This document shows, piece after piece, positions 1 through 8,402 of a stretch of DNA of 64,000 bases. Each line of letters begins with the position of its first letter. Position 1 is the first letter of the stretch. The stretch is from Streptomyces coacervatus (lineage in GTDB: Bacteria > Actinomycetota > Actinomycetes > Streptomycetales > Streptomycetaceae): the NCBI RefSeq assembly GCF_029223485.1, contig NZ_JARHTP010000003.1, positions 186,001 to 250,000 on the forward strand, written 5' to 3'. A model generated the notes under the pieces. It saw only the letters and a program-made list of their open reading frames with translations, was not told the DNA's origin and made no database searches. Made by a program: the position numbers and the translations under genes.

Positions 1-42
1 GCTGCCGCGGTCGCTGTATCCGCTGGCATCGCCGTGAGCTGA
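1..42 (+). CDS. possible 3' end of an upstream gene (cut by window edge)
   Basis: Only about a dozen codons would lie in the window. Two plus-strand frames stop here, with TGA at 35-37 and at 40-42, and a strong hairpin follows at once, which suggests a gene ends here. Too little sequence remains to choose the frame or the product. Confidence 0.3.
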   Translation, partial: AAAVAVSAGIAVS

Positions 43-46
43 GGGT

Positions 47-72
47 GCGGCGGGGGTTTTCGCCCCCGCCGC
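47..72 (+). terminator. hairpin terminator after the upstream gene
   Basis: Ten-base perfect stem GCGGCGGGGG / CCCCCGCCGC around a TTTTCG loop, a few bases past the possible stop codons. The stem is all G/C with no long T-run, as is usual in streptomycetes. Confidence 0.6.
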
Positions 73-100
73 CCCTACCCGTCCCGTACCGGGGGCCAGC

Positions 101-230
101 CCCCGGACCCCCGCTCCTCAAACGCCGGAGGGGCTGAATTTCGCCGGCCGGGGCTTGATCTTTCAGCCCGTCCGGCGTTTGAGGACGAGGCCGTTCAGGC
201 CGAAGCGGGGGTCTGGGGGCGGCAGCCCCC
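101..230. repeat. intergenic inverted-repeat element
   Basis: The arms at 101-138 and 163-220 are inverted copies. The core TCCTCAAACGCCGGA (115-129) is a perfect complement of 171-185, and CCCCCGCT / AGCGGGGG segments lie outside it. A second small hairpin follows at 215-230. From memory, units with 'CCTCAAACGCCGGA' next to 'GGGGGTCTGGGGG' recur between Streptomyces genes. It lies between an apparently convergent pair and could also end transcription from both sides. Confidence 0.6.
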
Positions 231-249
231 AGGGACGGGACCAGAACCC

Positions 250-1089
250 TCACTTCACCGAACCCGCCATCACCCCCTGCACAAAGTGCCGCTGGAACGC
301 GAAGAACACCACGACCGGCACCACCAGCGACACAAACGCCCCCGGCGCCAGCACATCGATGTTGCTCCCGAACTGCCGTATCTGCGACTGGAGTTGAACC
401 GTCAGCGGCTGCGACGAACTGTCCGCGAACAGCAGCGCCACCAGCATGTCGTTCCACACCCACAGGAACTGGAAGATGGCCAGCGAGGCAATCGCAGGCC
501 GCCCCACCGGCAGCACCAGCCGCGTGAAGATCCGCCACTCGCTGCCGCCGTCCATACGAGCAGCCTCCAGCATCTCCTTCGGCATCTCGGCGAAGTAGTT
601 CCGCAGCAGGAACACGGCGAACGGCAGCCCGTACGCCACATGGAAGAGCACGACACCCGGAATCGTCCCGAACAGCCCCAGCTGCCCGAAGAGTTTGGCC
701 ACCGGCAGCAGCCCGATCTGCACCGGCACCACCAACAGGGCCACCACGACCAGGAAGACGGCCTCCCGCCCGGGGAAGTCCAGCCAGGCGAAGGCATATC
801 CGGCGAGCGCCGCCAGCACCACGACCAGCACGGTCGCGGGCACCGAGATCAGCACCGTGTTCCAGAAGGCCTGCGTGATCCCGGCGTTCTTCAGCAGCGC
901 CGAGTAGTTGTCGAAGGACAGCCGGCCGGGGCTGCTGAACACCGTCCACCAGCCACTGCTCGCCGAGTCCTGCGAAGACCGCAGCGAGGAGAAGAAGAGT
1001 CCGGCCAACGGCGTCAGCCACACCAGACCGATCAGCACCAGGAACGCCTGCACCAGACCACTGCTCAGACCGCGCCTCACCGCATTCAT
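250..1089 (-). CDS. carbohydrate ABC transporter permease, MalG/AglG type
   Basis: 279-residue inner-membrane permease of the binding-protein-dependent (BPD_transp_1, CUT1) family. Six hydrophobic segments are visible. The EAA loop that docks the ATPase reads EMLEAARMDGGSEWRIF near residue 180. The ATG start overlaps the stop of the preceding permease as ATGA and has AGGAG upstream, so the two are translationally coupled. No ATPase lies in the cluster; in streptomycetes such transporters are commonly energised by a shared MsiK-type ATPase encoded elsewhere (family knowledge). With its partner it should import the sugar handled by the adjacent alpha-glucosidase. Confidence 0.88.
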   Translation of the reverse strand: MNAVRRGLSSGLVQAFLVLIGLVWLTPLAGLFFSSLRSSQDSASSGWWTVFSSPGRLSFDNYSALLKNAGITQAFWNTVLISVPATVLVVVLAALAGYAFAWLDFPGREAVFLVVVALLVVPVQIGLLPVAKLFGQLGLFGTIPGVVLFHVAYGLPFAVFLLRNYFAEMPKEMLEAARMDGGSEWRIFTRLVLPVGRPAIASLAIFQFLWVWNDMLVALLFADSSSQPLTVQLQSQIRQFGSNIDVLAPGAFVSLVVPVVVFFAFQRHFVQGVMAGSVK

Positions 1090-2447
1090 CGCTGACTCCT
1101 TCGGAATCGACGGACGTTGAAGACCATGGCGGGCACGACCAGCAGCAGAAGCAGCACACCGAGCGCGCTCCCCAGCCCCTGGTTGTTGCCGCCGCCGAAC
1201 GACACCAGCCACATCTGCGTCGCGAGCACGGTCGCGTCCTCCTGCACCGGCCCTGGGGCGATGATGTAGACGAGGTCGAAGACCTTCATCACGTTGATCA
1301 CGAGAGTCACGAAGACGACAGTCAGCACCGGCGCCAGCAGCGGAACCGTGATCCGCCGGAAGATCTGCCACTCGTTCGCACCGTCCATCCGGGCCGCCTC
1401 CAGCGCGTCCCGGGGCAGGGTCGCAAGGCCCGCGCCGATCAGCACCATCGCAAAGCCCGTCCAGATCCACAGATACGCCCCGATGATCGCCGGCGTGACG
1501 AGCATCGGCCCCAGCCAGGAGACGCCCTGGTACGGCTGCGCGAAGTTCGACCCGGGCAACTCCACTGTGTACGAGCCCGACTTGAGGCCCGTGAAGCGGA
1601 ACGATCCGTCGGCCGCCGTCGTCGTGCTCGCGGCCGTCGTCCCGTCGTCCCGCACCGCCTCGACCTTCATCTGAGGCAGCCCGCTCTCCCGTGGGTCGAC
1701 CTTGCCCTGCTTCCCGCCCCCACCGGGGGTGAAGTCCAGGTAGACGACCCCGCGCACCTCGTCGGCCGCCGCCTGGCGGTGCGCGGCGCCGTACGCGGGC
1801 CGGGCACCGCCCGGCAGGTCCTTCGGTGCGACGCCCACCAGGCCGAGCGCCACCGACTTCCCCGGCGACACGCTCCCGCTCGTCCGGTACGAGCCGTCGG
1901 CCCCCGCCTTCAGCCCCTGGCCCTCGCGTGCCCGTGCGGTCGGATACTCCGACGTGCCCTTGAAGGCGTCGTGCACCCCGACCACGGCCGCGTTGAGCAC
2001 GCCCTTGTTGGGGTCCTCGTCGTAGGCGAGCCGGAAGATGATGCCCGCCGCCAGGAAGGAGACCGCCATCGGCATGAACAGCAGCAGCTTGAAGGCCGTC
2101 GCCCAGCGGACCTTCTCGACGAGTACGGCGAGAATCAGGCCCAGGCCGGTAAGGAGCGCGGGGGCCACGACGACCCAAATGGCCGTGTTCCGTACGGCTT
2201 TGAGGGTCGCCGGGTCCCGGAACATCTCGGTGTAGTTCTCGCCGCCCACGAAGCGCGTGCCGGACGCGTCGAAGAAACTGCGGCCGACCGAGAACAGCAC
2301 GGGGTACACGACGAGCGCTCCCAGCAGGAGCAGCGCCGGGAAGACGAAGAGCAGGGCGATGATGCGGGCCCGCCGGCGCGACCGCCGGGCCCGCTCGACC
2401 GCCCCGATCCGGGGCGGACTTGTCTCTTTCACCAGAGTTGCGGTCAT
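1086..2447 (-). CDS. carbohydrate ABC permease, MalF/AglF type, with inserted extracellular domain
   Basis: 453 residues, well above the roughly 300 usual for this CUT1 permease class. Three transmembrane helices (about 27-55, 88-111, 115-141) come first. An insert of about 170 residues (roughly 142-312) follows, ending in a transthyretin/Cna-B-like segment (ADGSFRFTGLKSGSYTVELP). The remaining helices and the EAA loop DALEAARMDGANEWQIF come last. By topology the insert lies outside the membrane, as does the P2 loop of E. coli MalF, though in a different loop. It may touch the binding protein encoded six bases upstream. First of the two permeases of the alpha-glucoside cluster. Confidence 0.87.
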   Translation of the reverse strand: MTATLVKETSPPRIGAVERARRSRRRARIIALLFVFPALLLLGALVVYPVLFSVGRSFFDASGTRFVGGENYTEMFRDPATLKAVRNTAIWVVVAPALLTGLGLILAVLVEKVRWATAFKLLLFMPMAVSFLAAGIIFRLAYDEDPNKGVLNAAVVGVHDAFKGTSEYPTARAREGQGLKAGADGSYRTSGSVSPGKSVALGLVGVAPKDLPGGARPAYGAAHRQAAADEVRGVVYLDFTPGGGGKQGKVDPRESGLPQMKVEAVRDDGTTAASTTTAADGSFRFTGLKSGSYTVELPGSNFAQPYQGVSWLGPMLVTPAIIGAYLWIWTGFAMVLIGAGLATLPRDALEAARMDGANEWQIFRRITVPLLAPVLTVVFVTLVINVMKVFDLVYIIAPGPVQEDATVLATQMWLVSFGGGNNQGLGSALGVLLLLLVVPAMVFNVRRFRRSQR

Positions 2448-2453
2448 GGCCCG

Positions 2454-3782
2454 TCAGCCCTTGTAGGCCTTGGCTGCCGCGGCCTCCAGCTGTGCCGCGG
2501 TGCCCTTCGGGTCCGAGGGGTCGCGCAGGAAGTCCTGGAGCAGTTTCCACTCCCCGGCGCCCTTTGTGCCGCCGAAGGCCGCCGGTGCCTGGTCGGACAT
2601 GTCGAAGCGGACCGAATCCCCGGCCGACACAAGGGACTTGGCGGTGGCGCGGGTGACGTCGTCGCCGTACGCATCGAGCGACAGCTTCTTGTTCGGGGAC
2701 AGGAAGCCGCCCGCCTTCGCCCACACGGCAGCGGCCTCGGGGGTCGCCAGGTACTCCAGGAGCTTCATGCCGGCCGTGGTGTTCTTGCCGTCCTTCAGGA
2801 CGACTGCCGCGTCACCGCCGCTGACCACCGGGGCCTTGCCGCCGTCCACCGCGGGGAAGGGGAAGAAGTTGGCGTCCGTGCCGATGGTCTTCCCGAACTG
2901 GTCATGGGCCACTCCGGCGACGAAGTCGCCCTCGTAGACCATGCCGGCCTCGGGCTTGGGCCCGAACACCTTCTCCACCGAGCCCGGGAAGTCGGTGTTG
3001 AGGGCCTCCTTCTGGCCGCCCGCGATCAGCTGCTTGTCCTTGAACAGCTTGCCGAGCGTGCCGAGCGCCTTGACGACGCTCGCGTCCGTCCACTTCAGCT
3101 TGTGGGCGGCCAGGGCGTCGTACTTCTCGGGGCCCGCCTGCGAGAGGTAGATGTTCTCGAACCAGTCGGTGAGGGTCCAGCCGTCCTGCCCGGCGACCGA
3201 GAAGGCGGAGAGCCCGGAGTCCGAGACGGTGTGTCCGGCCTTCAGCATGGCGTCGTACGTCTTCGGCGGCTTGACGCCGGCCTGGGTGAGGGCGCTGGGG
3301 CTGTACCAGACCGTCGACTTGTGGGCGGCCTTGAAGTAGAGGCCGTAGAGGGTGCCGTCGACGCTGCCGTACTTCTTCCAGACGGGCGCGTAACTCGCGT
3401 CCACCGACTTGCCGGTGGTGGCCGACAGCGGCTTCAGCCAGCCCTTCTTCGCGAACTGCTGCAACACGCCCACCTGCGGGACCATCACCACGTCGGGCGC
3501 GTTGCCGCCCTCGATCTTGCTGCCGACGACGGTGGAGACGTTGTCCCCGGTGGAGATGAACTGCGTCTTGGCGCCGGTCTTCGCGCTGAACGCGTCCAGC
3601 ACCTTCTGGAAGTTCTTCTGCTCGCTGCCGGTCCAGACTCCGGCCACGGTGACGGTCTGGCCGTTGAGTGCCTTGTCGCCGCCACCGGCCGAGACCGGGC
3701 CGCCGCCTCCGCAGGCGGTCGCGCCGAGGGCGAGGGCCAGTGCGGTGCAGCTGGTGAGCAGGGTCGTGCGTCGTCGCATCAT
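2454..3782 (-). CDS. sugar ABC transporter solute-binding lipoprotein, family 1
   Basis: 442-residue extracellular binding protein that delivers sugar to the two permeases downstream. The start chosen is the ATG of a paired ATGATG, eight bases after AAGGGA. A longer in-frame start exists upstream but would bury the signal peptide. Residues 1-30 are MMRRR, a hydrophobic core and the lipobox-like ATAC followed by a glycine run, so it should be lipid-anchored at Cys. The mature part has the SBP_bac_1 pattern with repeated aromatic sugar-binding positions. It lies 74 bases after the alpha-glucosidase and six bases before the first permease. Alpha-glucoside substrate is inferred from that neighbour. 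Confidence 0.87.
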   Translation of the reverse strand: MMRRRTTLLTSCTALALALGATACGGGGPVSAGGGDKALNGQTVTVAGVWTGSEQKNFQKVLDAFSAKTGAKTQFISTGDNVSTVVGSKIEGGNAPDVVMVPQVGVLQQFAKKGWLKPLSATTGKSVDASYAPVWKKYGSVDGTLYGLYFKAAHKSTVWYSPSALTQAGVKPPKTYDAMLKAGHTVSDSGLSAFSVAGQDGWTLTDWFENIYLSQAGPEKYDALAAHKLKWTDASVVKALGTLGKLFKDKQLIAGGQKEALNTDFPGSVEKVFGPKPEAGMVYEGDFVAGVAHDQFGKTIGTDANFFPFPAVDGGKAPVVSGGDAAVVLKDGKNTTAGMKLLEYLATPEAAAVWAKAGGFLSPNKKLSLDAYGDDVTRATAKSLVSAGDSVRFDMSDQAPAAFGGTKGAGEWKLLQDFLRDPSDPKGTAAQLEAAAAKAYKG

Positions 3783-3856
3783 CGTTGATGTCCCTTCAAA
3801 GGGTGGGAAACTGACGAACAATCAGGGGTGATCGGCGGTGATCAGAGGTCCGGTGA

Positions 3857-5482
<1,626 letters not shown>

Positions 5483-5488
5483 GCATGC

Positions 5489-5519
5489 ATGTTAGGTAGG
5501 CGTGTCGTAAGGGTGTCAA
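5489..5519 (-). promoter_or_regulatory. candidate promoter of the alpha-glucosidase operon (leaderless)
   Basis: On the minus strand TTGACA (5514-5519) and TAACAT (5489-5494) are 19 bases apart. Six bases separate the -10 box from the ATG, so transcription would start at or beside the start codon. The spacing is slightly long. The absence of a ribosome-binding site before the gene supports the reading. Confidence 0.45.
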
Positions 5520-5601
5520 TGAAAGAAACAGAAGCTACTGGCGAGTCGCCCTAATAAAAGCGGACACACTGGAGCATTCTGAAGACAGATGAGACTTCTG
5601 C

Positions 5602-5618
5602 GTTACTTAACAAGTAAC
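5602..5618. promoter_or_regulatory. palindrome GTTACTT-AAC-AAGTAAC, candidate operator
   Basis: Perfect seven-base arms around three bases, in an A+T-rich patch between the stop of the upstream binding-protein gene and the start of the alpha-glucosidase. A second short symmetry, CTAG-N4-CTAG, overlaps the stop codon just beyond. It could be a regulator site for the sugar operon or a weak hairpin at the end of the upstream gene. No dedicated regulator is adjacent. Confidence 0.4.
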
Positions 5619-5625
5619 TAGCCGA

Positions 5626-6900
5626 CTAGCGGTTGGAGATCGCCGCCAGCTCCCGCGCCAGCCTCCGCACCGCCGCCGCGGGCATCTCGTGCCCGGTCAT
5701 CGCGTCGTGCACGACCGCCTGCACCACCAGGCTGACCTGGTCGTAGCGCGGGCTCTTGGGGCGCGGCGCGGCCGTGACCACGCTCCTGCGCAGGGTCGGC
5801 AGATACGGGAACCGCCGTATCAGCCCGGGATCTTCGTACAGCGCGGCGCGTACGGGCGGCAGCGCGCCGCGCGTGAGGACCTGGCGCTGGACGGGCTCGC
5901 TGGTGAGGTACGCCAGCAGGCGCGCGGCGGAGTCGGGGTGCCGGGTGTGCGTGTTGACGGCCAGGTTGGAGCCGCCGAGGACACTTCTGCCGGGCCCGTC
6001 CGGGCCGGGCAGCGGTACGGCGCCGATCCTGCCGGCGACCGGCGAGCCCTTCGCCGACGCGACGACGTAGGCGTAGGGCCAGTTGCGGAGGAAGAGCAGA
6101 TGGCCGTCCTGGAAGGCCTGCTTGGACTCCTCCTCCTTGTACGTCAGCGCCTTCTTCGGGATCCAGCCCTCGCGCACGCCCCGGGCGAGGAAGCCGATGC
6201 CCTCGCGGGCGGCGGCCGAGTTCACGGTGACCCGTGCGCCCTCGTCGCCGAGGATGCTGCCGCCCGCGGAGTAGACGGCCTCGGCGGCGTTGACGGTGAG
6301 GCCCTCGTACGGGAGGAACTGCCCCGCGTAGCCGTCGAGTCCGTACTTCGGCGCGATGGTCTTGGCGTCCCGCTCCAGCTCGGCCCAGGTGCGCGGCGGC
6401 GGGACGCCCTCCTTGGCGAGGATGTCCTTGCGGTAGAGGAGCAGGCCGGCGTTGGTGACGTACGGGACGGCGTACAGCCGGCCGTCGTAGGTCGCCGTGT
6501 CCTCGACCGGCTTCAGGAAGGTCTTGAAGGGGAAGCGGTCGCGCGGCAGCGCCCGTATCCAGCCCGCCGCCGCGAACTCCGAGGTCCAGTTGACGTCGAT
6601 ATTGAGGACGTCGAACCGGCTGCGGTCGCCGCCGCGCAGGTCGGTGACCATCTGCGCATGGGTCTCGTCGGCGGAGTCCGGGAGTTCGACGAGGGTGACC
6701 TTCTCGCCGGGGTGGGTGCGGTTCCAGCCCTTGAGGAGGGGGCCGAGATAGCCGGTGAGGTCTCCGGCGGTGGCGAGCGTCAGCGGCCCGCGGCCGCTGC
6801 CCGGGGTCGCCTCGTCGGCGCGGGCGCCGGAGGCGACGTAACCCGCCATGACCACGACGAGTACCAGGAGACCCCTACCGGCGGCGTGTATCCACCGCAT
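5626..6900 (-). CDS. sugar ABC transporter solute-binding protein, secreted, family 1
   Basis: 424 residues from the ATG that has GGAGG seven bases upstream; a longer in-frame start at 6957 lacks such a site. The N-terminus is a Sec signal peptide ending in an A-R-A type cleavage site (ARADEA), with no lipobox cysteine, unlike the other binding protein of this cluster. The mature part has family-1 features such as a TLATAGDLTGYLGPLLKGWN opening. It is upstream of and co-oriented with the alpha-glucosidase operon, 143 bases away. It may be a second receptor for the same permeases or an orphan. It is divergent from the PadR gene. Confidence 0.8.
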   Translation of the reverse strand: MRWIHAAGRGLLVLVVVMAGYVASGARADEATPGSGRGPLTLATAGDLTGYLGPLLKGWNRTHPGEKVTLVELPDSADETHAQMVTDLRGGDRSRFDVLNIDVNWTSEFAAAGWIRALPRDRFPFKTFLKPVEDTATYDGRLYAVPYVTNAGLLLYRKDILAKEGVPPPRTWAELERDAKTIAPKYGLDGYAGQFLPYEGLTVNAAEAVYSAGGSILGDEGARVTVNSAAAREGIGFLARGVREGWIPKKALTYKEEESKQAFQDGHLLFLRNWPYAYVVASAKGSPVAGRIGAVPLPGPDGPGRSVLGGSNLAVNTHTRHPDSAARLLAYLTSEPVQRQVLTRGALPPVRAALYEDPGLIRRFPYLPTLRRSVVTAAPRPKSPRYDQVSLVVQAVVHDAMTGHEMPAAAVRRLARELAAISNR

Positions 6901-6959
6901 AGGTTCCTCCCTGTACAACCGGCACCACGGGCACCTTTGCCCGGGGACAGAGGCCATGT

Positions 6960-6974
6960 ATACCTGTTAGGTAT
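6960..6974. promoter_or_regulatory. palindrome ATACCT-GTT-AGGTAT, likely PadR operator
   Basis: Perfect six-base arms around three bases between the divergent binding-protein and PadR genes. A -10-like GATACT lies at 6979-6984, so the palindrome would fall in the -35/-10 spacer of the padR-exporter operon. PadR regulators commonly repress their own operon through short symmetric A/T-ended sites (family knowledge), which makes autoregulation the simplest reading. Confidence 0.5.
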
Positions 6975-7024
6975 GCGCGATACTAGGGCCCGGAGCACAT
7001 TGAGCGGACAGGAGGACAGCACGG

Positions 7025-7540
7025 GTGCGTCTGCCCCTCCTGGCACTGCTGGCACGCGGTCCGGCCCATGGCTACGAGCTCAAGCAGGACCTTGAGCAAC
7101 TGCTGGGCTCCGCGTACCCTCAGCCGAACGTCGGCCAGATCTACGTAACCCTCGGCCGCCTCGAGAAGCAAGGGCTGATCGACGGTGAGGATGTCGAGCA
7201 GTCGAGCCGGCCCAACAAAAAGGTCTACCACCTCACCGACACCGGGCGGGAGGCGCTGCGCGCCTGGTTCGAGGAGCCCGAGGACGAGCCGCGGGTGCGG
7301 GACGAGTTCTTCATGAAGCTGGCGCTCGCTCCGCGGACCGGTCTCGCCGAGCAGATCGCCCTGATCAACAAGCAGCGGCGCCAATACCTCAACACCATGC
7401 GCGACCTGTCCAAGCTGGCCGCCGCCGAAGACCGCGACAACCGCATTTCCCATCTGCTGATCGAGGGCGCGATGCTGCACCTGCAGGCCGATCTCGACTG
7501 GCTGGAACGGTGCCAGGAAGAGCTGGAGGAGCTGGAGTGA
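7025..7540 (+). CDS. PadR family transcriptional regulator
   Basis: 171 residues starting at GTG, eight bases after AGGAGG. The N-terminal winged helix (about residues 1-80) carries the family hallmarks LLALLARGPAHGYELKQ and QIYVTLGRLEKQGLI. The C-terminal part is a helical dimerisation region (Vir_C type) ending in LEELE. PadR proteins are ligand-responsive repressors, often of adjacent ABC exporters. Its stop overlaps the GTG of the ATPase gene (GTGA), so regulator and exporter are one operon. A palindrome upstream is the likely operator. The inducer cannot be told from sequence. Confidence 0.88.
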   Translation: MRLPLLALLARGPAHGYELKQDLEQLLGSAYPQPNVGQIYVTLGRLEKQGLIDGEDVEQSSRPNKKVYHLTDTGREALRAWFEEPEDEPRVRDEFFMKLALAPRTGLAEQIALINKQRRQYLNTMRDLSKLAAAEDRDNRISHLLIEGAMLHLQADLDWLERCQEELEELE

Positions 7541-8289
7541 GCGACAGTCCCGCTCCCGTGCTGCACGCCGAGGGCCTGGTCAAGACGCACTATGGCGAGG
7601 GCGCCCCGGCGCATGCCGTACGCGGGGTCGATCTGAGTGTCCGGCAGGGCGAGTTCGTGGCGGTCACCGGTCCGTCCGGGGCCGGCAAGTCGACTTTGCT
7701 GCATCTGCTGGGCGGGCTGCAGCGACCGGACGGCGGCAGCATCCGGCTGGACGGCGAGCGCACGGACGCGTGGAGCGAGGCGCGCTGGGCGGTGGAGCGC
7801 AGGAAGCGGATCGGGATCGTCTTCCAGTTCTTCAATCTCGTGTCGAATCTGTCGGTCGCCGACAACGTGGAGCTGCCGGCGCTGCTGGCCGGGGTGGCGC
7901 CGAAGCAGGCGCGCGCCGGGCGCGTGGAGCTGCTGGCCGAGCTGGGGCTGGATGGCAAGGACCGCAGCCTGCCGGGCGAGCTGTCGGGCGGCGAGCAGCA
8001 GCGGGTCGCACTGGCCCGGGCGCTGGTGAACCACCCGCCGCTCCTCCTGGCCGACGAACCCGCGGGCAGCCTGGACAGCAAGGGCACCCGCGAGGTGATG
8101 CGGCTGCTGTCCCGCTTCCACCAGCGCGGCCAGACGATCGTGCTGGTCACCCATGACGCCCGGCTGGCAAGTGCCGCGGACCGGGTGATCTGCTTCTTCG
8201 ACGGCCGGATAGCGGACGACGCGGAGCTGGACGGCACACCGGCGTCCCGCAGGGGCGGGATATCCGGCGTGCTGGAGCTCAAGGACTGA
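7537..8289 (+). CDS. ABC transporter ATP-binding protein, MacB/LolD type
   Basis: 250-residue cytoplasmic ATPase. Walker A GPSGAGKST, Q-loop VFQFFN, signature LSGGEQQRVALARAL, Walker B LLLADEP and the H-loop THD are all intact. The sequence type is that of ATPases paired with FtsX-domain permeases for lipoprotein, peptide or antibiotic export. GTG start, four-base overlap with padR and GAGGAG upstream. The next genes are a 35-codon repeat ORF and the large permease, all in one direction and almost without gaps. Product exported is unknown. Confidence 0.9.
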   Translation: MSDSPAPVLHAEGLVKTHYGEGAPAHAVRGVDLSVRQGEFVAVTGPSGAGKSTLLHLLGGLQRPDGGSIRLDGERTDAWSEARWAVERRKRIGIVFQFFNLVSNLSVADNVELPALLAGVAPKQARAGRVELLAELGLDGKDRSLPGELSGGEQQRVALARALVNHPPLLLADEPAGSLDSKGTREVMRLLSRFHQRGQTIVLVTHDARLASAADRVICFFDGRIADDAELDGTPASRRGGISGVLELKD

Positions 8290-8290
8290 G

Positions 8291-8398
8291 ATGCGGCTGA
8301 CCGAAATGCGGCTGACTGACATACAGGCAACTGGCATGCAGATGACTGACATGCCGGTGGCCGGCATGCGCGTGTACGACGCCCGCTGGAAGGGCTGA
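8291..8398 (+). CDS. 35-residue protein of imperfect five-residue repeats
   Basis: Fills nearly all of the 113 bases between the ATPase and permease genes. ATG with AAGGA five bases upstream; TGA four bases before the permease GTG. The DNA has a 15-base period, so the frame reads as six five-residue units of pattern M-x-[LMV]-[TA]-[DEG], beginning MRLTE, MRLTD, and ending in a short tail DARWKG. The pattern recalls pentapeptide-repeat proteins but is far shorter, and the residue spacing differs from the usual A(D/N)Lxx. The in-frame period and own ribosome-binding site argue for translation. It could instead be a spacer that only couples the neighbours. Function unknown. Confidence 0.55.
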   Translation: MRLTEMRLTDIQATGMQMTDMPVAGMRVYDARWKG

Positions 8399-8402
8399 CC
8401 CC

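Noticed and set aside
1779..3788. Plus-strand open frame of 669 codons over the sugar transporter
   Set aside because: Antisense to the permease and binding protein, both of which have clear domains and ribosome-binding sites.
8290..8400. CRISPR-like short tandem units
   Set aside because: Units of 15 bases without spacers, in frame with a small ORF; not a CRISPR array.
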